Source of the DNA: Margaritifera margaritifera
Lineage: Eukaryota > Mollusca > Bivalvia > Unionida > Margaritiferidae
NCBI GenBank assembly: GCA_029931535.1
Contig: JAQPZY010001372.1
Coordinates: 1,178,001 to 1,242,000 of the forward strand
Length of the DNA: 64,000 nucleotides
Direction of reading: 5' to 3'
Below the pieces are notes generated by a model. That model searched no databases. It saw only the letters and a program-made list of their open reading frames with translations, and was not told where the DNA came from. The translations under genes were made by a program, and so were the position numbers. Every line of letters begins with the position of its first letter. The first letter of the stretch is position 1. Positions 26,761 to 55,892 of the stretch are shown here, one piece after another.

Positions 26761-27129
26761 AAGAAGCAATGTATATTTCTAGTCCACATGCTCCTCCTAC
26801 ACTTTCTCTAACTCCTCCTACTCCAGATCAGTTATTTTTTTAAATGATCAAAGAAGGCTTGACACAGTTATCCGATTATTTGTTTGGTTAGGCCAAAAGA
26901 GCAGCAGCAGCGTTACATGGAATTATTGGTACTGAGATAAGCTAGTCGTTTAGGAGTGCAAGACAAATAGTTTCGTTCCTTTCTGAACACTTTATGCTAC
27001 TTTTCCTTTCATTATCTGGTTTGTTACTCGCATTTTCGGTCAGATGTGTAAACAAAGCGACTGGAAGAATTAAAGGGTCGTAACCTATTTCATAAAGAAA
27101 ACCATCCCACAACAACCATGAGTATCAAA

Positions 27130-29950
27130 ATAAACGACTGTTTGTTTATATTCAACTCAATGTTGTTGGGGGGGTTTTGTTGTTGTTGATGTTGTTGCTG
27201 TCTTCAGTTTGTACATTACGATGATAGAATTAGTAGATATGATATCCATAATATCGTTGCCGGAGGCGATGTATTTGAAGAAATGCCGTCATCATAGTCC
27301 TTCTTTTCTAAATAACTGTTACTCACTTTGTCTTTATGTTTGTCTTCTGTTTGTTTGTTGGCCTTTAGAAAACCTCTCTTGGTTACGTCGGAATTAATGG
27401 TAGGGTTTAACCCCAATTTAAACGAGTCACTGGATTTTTGTAAATTGGTATTATACCGACGATACTATCAAATTTCAGTACTATGTCACTCGCTAACAAA
27501 AGATAATGTCACCTCCAACAGCATTGTTCAATTTCACTTTTAAACCTGTTATGTTTTGTTTGAATTTTACCATCATGTCTTCGTGTGTGTCGTAACCTTG
27601 CTATCCAAGAATTAGTAGTTTCATCAACTTTTTAACACTAACACTGACGCAATGGACTGTGTAATAGATGTTCTATTCTGAACATGTGCATCCAAGATAC
27701 AGATTGATCAGATACTTAGATTCAATATAGATATCCCCTCATCTAACAGGCAATTACTTTCATGCAGAAAGAAGTATGTCCAGCCGGTTGACGCTTACTT
27801 GCCCGTCATAGAATTCATTTCATCGGCTGGTAATGCTCTCCAGTACTCAATAGTACCTGCCCCATGCATAAATTTGCGTTGTAAACAGCTGCCGAAACAG
27901 ATGATGTAGGTTCTCCAAAACCTTTGCATACGGTTGTATGTTCTTCTGGCCCAATATTGATCAACTACGTGTTTTTGTCCTTGATGTATCTCCAGTCATG
28001 CCGTGGTAGAATTTTAATATTGTTGCAGATCATATTAAATTGTTTCAAATCTATGTTGTTGCTATTCGGTTTGAATGCATCGTCATCAGGAAGTGGTATC
28101 TTACATTCCGACAGAAGCTTTAGTGCTGAACTGAATAATTTTGTGAATCCTAAGTCCAATACTTAAAATCAAGAAAGCAGTGTGGAATTGACTCCTCTTG
28201 TGCATTTATATCGTTCCTCTAGTTACTGTTTTTACCAAACTCGACCTTTAATCTTTTCATTTCCTCCACCGTAGTATCATATTAATCTCGTTTGTTTTAT
28301 GCAATCTCTGCGTCTCTGTTAAATAGTATTTCGGTATTTCATTTCCTCCACCAGCTTTTCTCTGTGGAATTTGTATCATTTTACAACTGTTGGTACATCT
28401 AATCGTTCCATTTATTTCAATAGCTAAATTTCATTTACTACTGGATGTCTGTGGAATTTGTATCATTTTACAGCTGTTGGTACATCTAATCGTTCCATTT
28501 ATTTCAATAGCTAAATTTCATTAATACTGGATGTCTGTGGAACTAGATATTCAAAATATGTATATCCGCACACTATGAAAGGTGTACTGGTTTATACTTC
28601 GTGATCTATAAATGCTTCCCAAATCAATATTCTAGTTATGAGTGTTGTGTTAAACCTTGCCATAACAGATGTCTTTTTGTCTGAGTACGTTTAAAAGTAC
28701 TCTGTGCTATCCTTGTCCAACACATCCTTGACCCTGTTATTGTAAGGCTCCTTTCCTTCATCAAACTGTATACTGTAAGGCTTTCTCTCTTTTAAGATGT
28801 CTGTGCTAGCGTCGTGTATGCCATCTCCATTCTGTGCTTTTGTTCCCTGAGCCAAGGCAAGTCGACAGAGCATCCATCTTCGACTGGTGCTTTTGTTTTA
28901 AACAATCTGCAACATTTTTTCAATCCTTTCAAAGATATTAATGATTTCAGATCGATGTAAATTATTTCCATTCCAATGGTTGATTTAAAAACAGCTAACT
29001 TCATAGACCAAGTCAACATGGGCTGTTTTGAATATAACTTTTTTTTTTAACAAAAACTCTATCTCTGTTTTTGACGAATCGTTGTATATTAGCCTATAAA
29101 GTTGACGAGATCTTCGAGTTGTGTCGTACATTTATCCAAACACAAATCTATGTATTTATCCACATCAAATATGTAATTTAATCCCTCTTTGTACTGCAAA
29201 GTTATGATCATCTTGTTATCAGGGTCGATACTGCTTATGTCAATGTTTTCAACACTGAATGCAGCCTGTAAATCAGCATCTTTCCTGAAACAATTCAGTA
29301 CAATCTTTTTATGTTTAAAAAAGGCAAATCAACATTTGTATTATCTCGAATGTTGTTTTGTATCGCAACTAGCTTTGACCACTTTAATCTCATACAAACT
29401 TGTAAACATATGCACGTTATCTTTTGATGCCGAGAATGTTGCTTTTATGTTGAACTCATTGAATATCACTATCACCTCTCTGAAAACTGTTGAGATAATT
29501 ACAATGGCGCTTTCCTGCATCATCTATCTTCTGTAATGAATTTAAAATTATTTTGTGTTTTGAGCTTTCAGTACCACAAATTGGCATTTTATCAATTCGA
29601 TTTAAGTTAGTAGTCATGTTTCAAATATCCCGTTAGCATGGTAGAGTTTCAGTAGTAAGGTATAGGATAGGCCTAGAACACATCTCTGAAAATTCAGTCG
29701 TTGAGGAATTGGCCTTTCACTCAATGGTAATAGGGTGGTGTTGTGTTAACTTTTGTGTTTTGTGTTCGTGTTTTTCTTTAGTGTTTACTTTTGACATAGG
29801 GACACGTATGTCTTGAAAGCGCAAAGGCTTGTTTACATTATTTCTACACTGAGTGTTGTCAGTTTGTTTCATAGTTTCTTGCCTAGTGAGTAATTTCCTG
29901 TGCACCTTGGGTCGTTTTCTTCGAGCTTGTTCCATCTATTTATTTTTTTT
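27130..29950 (-). pseudogene. Unrecognised minus-strand coding remnants, probably element-derived
   Basis: On the minus strand a chain of frames broken by stops: 29935-29717 (Lys/Arg/Gln-rich, starting MEQARRKRPKVHRK), 29523-29341, about 29.28-29.09 kb (NKMIITLQYKEGLNYIFDVD), 29019-28792, 28873-28691, 28159-27965 (ending ILPRHDWRYIKDK, running on into NIGPEEHTTV) and 27416-27216. The style suggests one or more decayed element genes transcribed opposite to the polymerase. I recognise no capsid, protease or ATPase motif. Confidence 0.35.
28359..28540. repeat. Tandem duplication of ~88 bp
   Basis: TGTGGAATTTGTATCATTTT and the following ~65 bases occur twice in direct repeat, the copies differing at only a few positions. 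It lies inside the minus-strand coding remnants. Confidence 0.85.
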
Positions 29951-30011
29951 ATTTATTTATTTTTTATTTTAATTTTTTTTTTTTTTTTTTTTTTTTTTTT
30001 GGGGGGGGGGC
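29936..30011. repeat. Poly-T tract ending in poly-G
   Basis: T-rich sequence with a run of about 30 T directly followed by about 10 G, then GCGCGACGC. It could be an A-tail of a minus-oriented retroelement or a weak point in the assembly. Confidence 0.6.
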
Positions 30012-30185
30012 GCGACGCAAGGCCAAGGCCAAGTGGATTACAGTGTTCGAGAGCGCATATCCAAGTGGATTAATGTGTTCATGCATAAGAGTTAGACAAC
30101 GGATGCCCTTAATACCAGCACGGTTTCAATTCCTGGTTGGAACAAATTATAACTCTGTAATCTGTTTTTATTAAGTCTGTGTCAT

Positions 30186-30187
30186 TC

Positions 30188-30247
<60 letters not shown>
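30186..30247. repeat. (GATA)n microsatellite
   Basis: About 15 AGAT units. Confidence 0.95.
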
Positions 30248-30249
<2 letters not shown>

Positions 30250-31105
30250 TTCCCAGTGTAACAAAAATTCCGGTTTTAAACCACCCCAATAAAACACTCG
30301 AACATTCAAAGAACCTAATATTTCAATCAGTATTAACTTAATCTCTTTACTAAGTCCACCACTGTAATAAAACCATTTTTCCACAAGTCACATGAGTGGT
30401 CTTATTAGTGAGGTTTGATGGTATATATAATCAAAGTCGGACCTTATCCTTAATTTGCTTTGTTTACTTTAATAATCTCACTAGAATAATTGTATGTGTG
30501 CAAAACCTTGCTGGCATTGTTTTGTTTGTATAAGGTAAGTTAAAGGGGGACCAAATGGAAAAGAAAAAAGATTTACGAAAGATGCAACATTTCTCAGTAT
30601 TATCGACGTAAATGGCCGAATGGCCGCACACGTCGTTAATCAAACGAACGAACGAATTTCTCAGTATTGTTTATTTGAGGGCATAAGGTAAAGCACCTGT
30701 ACCAAAGGGCATAAAAACCCTAGTCAGTATTACGCAAGTGAAAATCTGACTTGTAAGCGGTAATAATATGTACAATATGTGGGATCAGACGGGATACAGG
30801 TCTGTTTGTTTATAAGCTTAGTGAAGTACTCACCATAAATAATCCTGTATTTATAGTCCTCAACGGAACGCTACATAACATGTTAACCGCTAAGACTCTT
30901 TAAATTTTCTAACACACAGATATACAGACATCTGCAAGCAAGCATACAAACAAACGGACAGACTAATTTATTATAACGGCTATCAGAATGTTCTCTTTTA
31001 GATGAAACATGTGGAAAAGAAGCGTGAAGTAAAGAACTAACATGAAGCAAGAAATGTTAACAGAGAAACTCCCGTACATAGTTTGGTTTCATTATCCACG
31101 TTCAA
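30250..31105. other. Gene-free stretch
   Basis: No exon supported. Near 30.61-30.66 kb, CACGTCGTTAATCAAACGAACG resembles the tail of an invertebrate SINE, but no head is recognisable. Confidence 0.4.
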
Positions 31106-31107
31106 AA

Positions 31108-31368
31108 GGATGACGGGCCCCGGGTGGCCGATTAGTTTAAGGAGCTCACCTTTACAGATCACTCACACATCTCACCTCTGTCCGCGTGAGTTCGATTCTC
31201 GGCTTGACCAACCAGGGTACGTGAGAAAGTTTCGCAAGTAGCTTCCCGTGGGTCGATGGTTCTTTCCGGGCTCTTCCTCCACCAAAAATATACAGGCCGC
31301 CATGTATAGCATATCATGTGCTGAAAAATGGCGTTAAACCCCACAAGACCAAACCAAAAGGATGAAAC
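31108..31368 (+). mobile_element. tRNA-derived SINE, family A, copy 2
   Basis: Head GGTGGCCGATTAGTTTAAGG (A box) and CGCGTGAGTTCGATTCTC (B box) spaced as in a tRNA. A body with GGCCGCCATGTATAGCATAT follows, then a tail GGCGTTAAACCCCACAAGAC. It is the same family as the inverted copy at 25.29-25.55 kb. Confidence 0.8.
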
Positions 31369-31369
31369 A

Positions 31370-32470
31370 TGCACAAAACATACACAAGTAACTGTACATG
31401 TGCGTTACAGAACGTAATTGGTCTATTCTGAAGACTACAATTACCCAGGCGTTATTTTTTTTCTAAACAAACTAATATTGCGAGGGTATGTTTATTACTA
31501 AAGATTAATTATAGTATTAGTTTGTAATCCAAGTATTTGTTACACAAGTAGTCATATTTTGCGACACAGAATGCAAATTAAGCTACACCTCACCCTTCTT
31601 CTCCTCTTCCCTCCTCTTCACGACCATTACCATTACTAGTAGCTACTACTAGTTACTACTACTACTACACCCCCACCAATACTTCAGCTGCTACTGTCTA
31701 TACTGCTACTAATACTAACACTCCTCCCCTACTACTACAACTACTACTAGCAGGTTATTAAGGACGATGCGTACAATCAGTCTCTTGGATGTACATGTGT
31801 CTCAATGCGCTACTACTACTACTACTACTACTTCTGCTACTACTACTACTACTATAGAATGTTAAACCATCATCCTGATGTATATTCATATTATCAATTA
31901 TCAACTCGCGTTCCACATCACTGCACATCTTTACCCAAATAGTATAGGTCGCCTTAATCAGGTTCCACCTGATTGCACGTCTATGCCTGAACTCAGTGTG
32001 TGCCCAAAATAGCTTTGGCCCGCTTACCTACCCTTTCGAACTGAATTACTGACAACTTGTTGAAACTTTTATATGATCGCTATATTTGCGAGCATGTTCA
32101 TGAGATAGGCTTGTTTTAAACCCATCCATTTGAATACTACCATCTGCTGTTGTCTCTGGAGTTAAGGTAATCATCGTAATTTAGTTATTATATGTCACAT
32201 TATACATCATTATTATTGTAATATGGAAAATTCAAAGCAGTCGGCTGTGAAAAAGGCTTCTAGCTGACATGGGTTTTTGTTGTTATAACCGCCACGTTTA
32301 CCGACGGATAAAGTTCCGGGTGAGGGTATGCATATTTGTAGAAATATTTTATATACCTACTGCGAAATTATGGTCCATGTTTTACGAAAGAAGTGGAGTT
32401 TAAATGTCAGCAAGGCTATGAGATGCAGTTTGGTTAGGAACTGATCATTTAATTTTTTGGGGGGTGGGGG
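31370..32470. other. Gene-free stretch with (ACT)n runs
   Basis: Contains CTA/ACT triplet runs at 31640-31750 and 31808-31852. No gene found. Confidence 0.45.
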
Positions 32471-32609
32471 GAAGGGTGCGGCTTGTAAAAAATTTTTTAA
32501 TGTCCAGCTCGCAAAAGCTGACAATGTTAACTGATTCTCAAGTGTGCAGTTGTCTTGTTTGGATTAATTTGGTTATGTGTTTTACGGCACATGAATACAA
32601 GAAGGTTAT

Positions 32610-32752
32610 TTTGTACCTAAACAATTGGACTAAAGTGCCTTGCCCAGGAACACACCACAGTAGCTCACCCAGACTGTTCTGGTGGTAGGATTCGAACCTC
32701 AAACTTTCGGTCACGAGTCCAGCACACCACCGCTAAGCCACCGTGGCTCCTA
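32610..32752 (-). mobile_element. tRNA-derived SINE, family B (inverted)
   Basis: AAAGTGCCTTGCCCAGGAAC then GGTAGGATTCGAACCTC (inverted B box) and CCACCGCTAAGCCACCGTGG (inverted A box). The same landmarks recur at 41.59, 53.85 and 59.83 kb. Confidence 0.75.
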
Positions 32753-32756
32753 TTTG

Positions 32757-33650
32757 TTTTGTATTTTTATTTAATTCTGTGGCGTTACCATACACAAACG
32801 GTTGTATTTTTATTTAATATTCTTTCTGTGGCATCACCATACACAAACGGTTGTATTTTTATTTCATTCTGTGGCATTACCATACACAAACGGTTGTATT
32901 TTTATTTCATTCTGTGGCATTACCATACACAAACAGTTGTATTTTTATTTCATTCTGTGGCATTACCATACACAAACGGTTGTATTTTTATTTCATTCTG
33001 TGGCATTAACATACACAAACGGTTGTATTTTTATTTTATTCTGTGGCATTGCCATACACAAACGGTAGTATTTTTATTTAATTCTGTGGCATTGCCATAC
33101 ACAAACGGTTGTATTTGTATTTAATATACTTTCTGTGGCATTGCCATACACAAACGGTTGTATTTTTATTTAATATACTTTCTGTGGCATTGCCATACAC
33201 AAACGGTTGTATTTTTATTTAATATACTTTCTGTGGCATTGCCATACACAAACGGTTGTATTTTTATTTAATATACTTTCTGTGGCATTGCCATACACAA
33301 ACGGTTGTATTTTTATTTAATATACTTTCTGTGGCATTGCCATACACAAACGGTTGTATTTTTATTTAATATACTTTCTGTGGCATTGCCATACACAAAC
33401 GGTTGTATTTTTATTTAATATACTTTCTGTGGCATTGCCATACACAAACGGTTGTATTTTTATTTAATATACTTTCTGTGGCATTGCCATACACAAACGG
33501 TTGTATTTTTATTTAATATACTTTCTGTGGCATTGCCATACACAAACGGTTGTATTTTTATTTAATATACTTTCTGTGGCATTGCCATACATAAACGGTT
33601 GTATTTTTATTTAATATACTTTCTGTGGCATTGCCATACACAAACGGTTC
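32757..33650. repeat. Large 43/49-bp minisatellite
   Basis: About 20 copies of a unit built around GCCATACACAAACGGTTGTA and TTTTTATTT. The first eight have a period near 43; from 33.12 kb the unit gains an AATATACTT block, the period becomes 49 and about ten copies are nearly identical. Confidence 0.95.
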
Positions 33651-33934
33651 AAGTTTAAGTAATCTTTGTTTAAATGCAGTGCTTATGATTACAACTGAGT
33701 TTTTACTACCTACTTGTCTATAAAACAATAATTGAAATAATATAGAGGACTATTCATACAACAAAACAAATTATAAATATACATTGTTATCGATCAGTAC
33801 AGTCGCACGTGCATTAACGCATGGTTGTAAATAACTTAACAGATGTACTATTTTATTTTGTTGGGGTATGCATCTAACATACCGACCTACATATGTACAC
33901 AACCACACAAATAAATTAATTACATACATATGTA

Positions 33935-33936
<2 letters not shown>

Positions 33937-34010
<74 letters not shown>

Positions 34011-34020
34011 TATATATATA
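33937..34020. repeat. (TA)n microsatellite
   Basis: About 80 bases of alternating TA. Confidence 0.95.
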
Positions 34021-34205
34021 TACCTATATACCATCATAGTTGTGTTATGCTTTACATGATTCACACGACACGTCCACATGAATATACAAACATACACATT
34101 GCAGAATAAATACAAGCGAAAGGATGTTACAGGCGTGTAGTATGATGGGTCGGAATACCTCATTTTAAGTGAACAGATATAATATTCCCGGATGTGCCAA
34201 AATAT

Positions 34206-34622
34206 CTATGTCTTTTTATAGTGAATGGAAGCAACAGTTGTGATACACAGAAAATCGAAATGCATCATTTGATCATTACTAATAAAAACTAGTAAATCAC
34301 AGGTCATCATTCCCAAAAAGTACTGACGAAAGTCAGTATTGGACAAAAAATCTAAATACATGTAAACATGCACACTGTATTGATCAATAACATGGCACCA
34401 AAACCTATTACTGTCTGGTGTATGAAAACTACAAGCACCTATGAAATGATCAATGACGAAAATACAAGAAGTTTGACAGCGAGTACAAACAGGCTCATCC
34501 GCGGATGAAAACAGTTTAAACACGATATTGGCAACAACTCGACATGATTCAAGAGAGGTTGGAAATTTTCGAGCTACTTCCCATAGAACAGACAGAATCA
34601 AACTGCCATCAAGCAATAGCTT
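34206..34622 (-). CDS. Terminal exon candidate of the unrecognised minus-strand gene
   Basis: Good acceptor TTGATTTCAG immediately before AAGCTATTGC; open for 138 codons to a stop. Leucine/valine-rich helices come first (LILSVLWEVARKF, RVVANIVFKLF), then a cysteine cluster (CTRCQTSC). An earlier donor within this frame cannot be ruled out. Confidence 0.45.
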   Translation of the reverse strand, partial: KLLLDGSLILSVLWEVARKFPTSLESCRVVANIVFKLFSSADEPVCTRCQTSCIFVIDHFIGACSFHTPDSNRFWCHVIDQYSVHVYMYLDFLSNTDFRQYFLGMMTCDLLVFISNDQMMHFDFLCITTVASIHYKKT

Positions 34623-36314
34623 CTGAAATCAATTAAGCGGTGCGTCTTCAATTAGTCGACATTTCAAAGCAGTTTCATATGATGTACCGACTTTGTGTTT
34701 AACAATACGTTTCCAATCAGGTTTTTTGAGCGGTAATTTACCTTGAAGTATGGACAATTCAATAGATCAAAATTTTCCAGTAGTCTATAAATGTCAGGAA
34801 TAAAACGAGTTTGTTTTATTTTGACTCTTGAGTTTTGATAAGTGAGAAGACGGAGTAAAAATACTTGTTTTGCAAAATAGGCTGCAGGCAATCTACAAAG
34901 TGAGTTGGTTCCCCTGCACCTGAGCTCTTTCTTTCGGCATTGTTCCATCAATTTTTGTTTTTGTTGTCTTAGCGCAAGGCCGATAGTTTAGAATTCTGGT
35001 GCACGGAAACAATGTAATAGTCAGGTTGTGATGGATTACAACTTCCTAACCATTTGAAATATAGGATATTTATTTTACAATAAATGCTTATATATAGTCA
35101 GTTAGTTACTGTGTAAAAAAAGTTTCACGTATTGAAAACTGATCATTTGAACTCGTAGGAGGCGAATATAAACTTAGATTTCGTGACTTCAACAAAACGA
35201 TTCAAATTTAAAGATTTTGTGTTCTCGTGAACATAACATGATCACATAAAAAGTTCAATATGTCAAAATGTTATATTTCTTCAATAACTATTCTAATAAT
35301 GCTTGCAAATCAATAAGATGAAACTCCATATGTAGGCTCTACATCTGTTTCATTAAATCCATTCTTTAAAGTGTTTTTTGATCAAATGATGTGTTGAGCA
35401 CTTTTGTGACTTTAGAACTAAAGTCAAATGCATAGACACTTTCCGAGTTATCACATCCCCGTGATATCGCACACTAAAATGACTTTAAGGTATTTCTGCA
35501 CTGACTTTAACCAATTAGAAATGGATCATCAGTTGAGAATCAATTTTTCTATTACTAGTACTTTCTTTTACTTTAAAGTGCAACATGGCCATACATGTAT
35601 CGTTTTTAGCCTTGTATTTTCGATTACAGTCAATTTGTACTAGTATCCACGACGATTCCAGCCTTTGCAAATCTCTCCCACATTTCTGACCATGTTGAAT
35701 TTTAGAGCGCTTGAATCAGTCAAACCAAAACAAAAGAATGTTAAACTAAGCTGTGACTTTTTGATTTGGTTAAAATCGACTCAAGAACATAAAGCAAACA
35801 TAAAGTGCTAAATTAGCAGTATTTGGCAACTCTGCTAAACTATATATTCATTTGACCTTACCTTTAAAGTCTCCACCATCATTAAATATAGCGAGACACG
35901 TATAATGTTTAGGTAATCTCCGTTAGCATAGGGTTCAGTTCGGTGATTAGGTGCTGATATGGATGTTCTTACCATTGGTGTTAAAGTTTCAAGACCTAGA
36001 ACGGTGTTGATTTTCATCCAACATTCAGAACATTTCATCATTATTTCAAATAGACTATAGTAACGTAAGTGAGATAAGAACACTGCGCTGACAGTTTAGG
36101 ATCATAATATATAAAGCAACTCATCTTTGAATTAAAGCTCAACATAAGTTGAGTCCTTGTTGATTGGAAATAATAGGGTACTGTAATATAAACGAATGTT
36201 ATTAAAACACACTTGCCAATCAGTGTATGTTAGGATATTGTCTTCTGATTTGACTTGATGAACATTTTGGGGAGGACGAAACTCTGAATTGATCAAATAC
36301 TCAAATAAAGACAT
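34206..36314 (-). CDS. Unrecognised minus-strand gene model (4 exon candidates)
   Basis: Candidate exons on the minus strand: 36314-36213 (ATG, MSLFEYLINSEF, donor GTGTGT), about 36082-35862 (to MMVETLK, donor GTAAGG), about 34951-34742 (to NCPYFK, donor GTAAAT) and 34622-34206 (acceptor TTGATTTCAG, stop). The last junction joins cleanly in phase 0. The peptides are leucine-rich and helical (FIPDIYRLLENFDLLNC; LILSVLWEVARKF), with several cysteines (CSECW; CTRCQTSC) near the middle and end. The pattern could be an ARM/HEAT-like helical repeat, but I cannot name a family. The first junction is not phase-consistent in my model, so boundaries of the first three exons are provisional. Confidence 0.4.
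34742..34951 (-). CDS. Internal exon candidate of the unrecognised minus-strand gene
   Basis: Open frame ending PYFK at donor GTAAATTA, phase 0, matching the next exon. The start is unclear: several AGs (after CTTTGTAG or CCTGCAG) lie inside, so the true exon may be shorter, beginning near YFAKQVFLLRLL. Confidence 0.4.
35000..35830. other. Intron-like stretch of the minus-strand gene
   Basis: AT-rich DNA with no repeat or exon that I can support on either strand. Confidence 0.35.
35862..36082 (-). CDS. Internal exon candidate of the unrecognised minus-strand gene
   Basis: Open frame from FLSHLRYYSLFEIMMKC through a CSECW cysteine pair to MMVETLK and a consensus donor AAAG|GTAAGG. The acceptor is either of two nearby AGs (CAGCGCAG). 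Confidence 0.4.
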
Positions 36315-36977
36315 TTTATGAAGACTGGCACTAGAAACTAATTAGTACCCATACCTCTCATACTAAGATGGCTGTTGTTTGTTTTTTGTTGTTGTTGTTT
36401 TGTTTTTTTTGTTTTTTTTTCAGAACATAAAAAATGAGAAAACTATGTAAACTTAACAAGAGAATGTAAAGTACAGGTGCGCTGCTTCGACATGAAAAAA
36501 TATCCCTCTGTTAGTAAATGTTTCATACATTTTGATGATCATCCTCTATTTATTGATGGATGCAGTTTAGTTTGTTTGATCGATTAAATAACTGATTAGT
36601 TTATGGATGCGTGGATGGACGTATTAATTTCTTCCGATCGCCGAAGACAAAGTTTAGATTATGTCAATATATATAAAATAAATTTTAAATGATGATATAT
36701 TGAAAATATTAGGTAAAGATGATATTACATTAAATATATGAGCCAACATGGTTGTACATCAGCTTGTTCACCTCACCAAAAACAGTTAATGAAAACAAAA
36801 TGGAAAATATATTATGTTGAGTGGATGTTAATATTAATATCTGCAGGTAGTTGTTTCACCAATACAGTTCTTTTCTTCTACTTCTACTTCTTCTTCTTCT
36901 TCTTATCTCTGTCTCGTCCTATTCAGTTAAATGAATTTCGTCTTAATGACCTTAAGTGCCTAATGCTCATTCGCTAT

Positions 36978-37068
<91 letters not shown>

Positions 37069-37915
37069 GTGTCGTTGAATCCTCGCAACACTGGAATCAT
37101 ATGTTCTGAAATTGATTGAGATGTTCCGATTAATTTTTCTCATTTCCCTGTGGCATCAACGGTTTGTTCGGACACTCGACTTTATAATAAAACATAAGCT
37201 TTGCTGCTGGGGGTTCGATGTTGTTTCTTTGTGTAGGCCTCAATGAAAAATGAGTGAATATGTCGCCGGAGTGCTATTTCTACTTATATAACTTTTAATT
37301 ATTTAATCTGTCTGTCTGTCTATCTGTCTATCTATCTTCCTTTTTATACGTTTGCCTGTTCGTCCACCTTATGTTTATCTGAAATTGCGTCTCTCTGTTT
37401 CTTCTTCAAACTTACCCATAACTAGGTCTTTTTTTGTGTTTTTTGTGGGGTTTTTTTGTTTGTTTTTTTTGTTTTTGTTTTTTTTTCTGATATAGATCCT
37501 TTGAGCCCTGGACTGCATGGCATCCTTTCTAATATTTTCCTTTAACATCTAAAAACATCACCAAAGCCTACCATTTCACATGATATCAGAAGACTGATCG
37601 CGCTTTCTGATTGGTTGAACATTCGGCAGTAAAATCCAAGATAACTTGTCGGGAACTTTGAAGCTATCGTGACTGATGAGGAACCATGTGGCAGAGTGCA
37701 ACAGGTGCCTGCCTTATGACCATAAGATTAAATTAAGATAGCAGGCTAGTATTTGAGGAATTAATAGTCGCAAATATTCGTTTTAGCAGTTCTGCCGAAG
37801 CGCCGCCAGTAAAATCTGAAATGACAATAATTAATTCATATGAACGGCCTCGTATTTACAAAATATAATACCGTTGTCGCCTAATTTTGTCTTTTTTCCT
37901 GTAAGAACTCCAAAC
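36315..37915. other. Intergenic region upstream of the ACE-like gene
   Basis: Contains CTT runs at 36885-36910, a compound (CT)n(CA)n microsatellite at 36979-37068, a TCTG/TATC run near 37310-37340 and T-rich tracts near 37430-37490. The promoter and any 5' untranslated exon of the ACE-like gene must lie here or further left, but no TATA box or other element is convincing. Confidence 0.4.
36979..37068. repeat. Compound (CT)n(CA)n microsatellite
   Basis: About 72 bases of CT followed by about 16 of CA, the same structure as at 12.07 kb. Confidence 0.95.
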
Positions 37916-55547
<17,632 letters not shown>

Positions 55548-55827
55548 TAACATAATGGATTAAAGTTTACAATTTTCTAAAACAATGGTGGTGATGGTAT
55601 GACATAATAATAGTGTATGTATTTGTCATATTTTTTATATCAGTAAAATATTAAAACTAATGGCATATCTGAAACAGAATTTAAGCAGACCTTTAACCAT
55701 ATAGGTTGATAGTTTAGTATATATTGTACATTTCAAAAGAAAAAAAAATCAAATATCTAAATAATATTATTATATTTGTGAAGAATTTAATCCTAAGAAT
55801 GTATTTATTATACAGAAAAGAAACATG

Positions 55828-55833
55828 AATAAA
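55828..55833 (+). promoter_or_regulatory. Candidate polyadenylation signal of the ACE-like gene
   Basis: AATAAA 281 bases after the stop, in an AT-rich 3' region. An earlier weaker AATATTAAA lies near 55649. Confidence 0.45.
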
Positions 55834-55857
55834 TAGAGTTAACAACAATACTGGCTG

Positions 55858-55860
<3 letters not shown>

Positions 55861-55890
<30 letters not shown>
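55861..55890. repeat. (TA)n microsatellite
   Basis: About 30 bases of alternating TA. Confidence 0.9.

Positions 55891-55892
<2 letters not shown>

Larger units (their letters stand above)
17250..27090. mobile_element. Decayed Polinton/Maverick-like element (core)
   Basis: A group of broken genes of the type carried by large self-synthesising DNA transposons and their virus-like relatives: protein-primed family B DNA polymerase (+), fibre-like protein (-), zinc-ribbon/HNH-like protein (+) and a hydrophobic structural-type protein (+). All carry stop codons and frameshifts, and a SINE and other DNA have inserted, so the copy is old and inactive. Integrase, packaging ATPase, protease and the major capsid gene were not recognised. 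Both ends are undefined; minus-strand coding remnants up to about 29.95 kb may belong to it. Confidence 0.75.
24950..27090 (+). pseudogene. Hydrophobic structural-type gene of the element, interrupted by a SINE
   Basis: Begins near ATG 24950 (MADSSEEFEIKDL) and proceeds through charged helical segments; a SINE lies at about 25.29-25.55 kb. Past 26.33 kb comes RGKLPLGERLK, a stop, LFKEKVVTIAAIITAIAMTI, then a tandemly expanded membrane helix, then a proline-rich spacer and AKRAAAALHGIIGTEI with further hydrophobic segments to about 27.08 kb. I recall the order GERLK - hydrophobic helix - Pro-rich spacer - Ala-rich GIIG - hydrophobic end from a structural-type protein of invertebrate Polinton-like elements. 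Several stops make it a pseudogene. Function unknown; membrane or capsid-interior association is inferred. Confidence 0.5.

Noticed and set aside
26269..26769. 166-codon minus-strand ORF
   Set aside because: Shadow of the plus-strand repeat in the element's structural-type gene, which fits the known context better.
32757..33650. Regular repeat-spacer pattern resembling a CRISPR array
   Set aside because: The units are head-to-tail with no unique spacers, and the context is an intron-rich animal genome with SINEs. It is a minisatellite.
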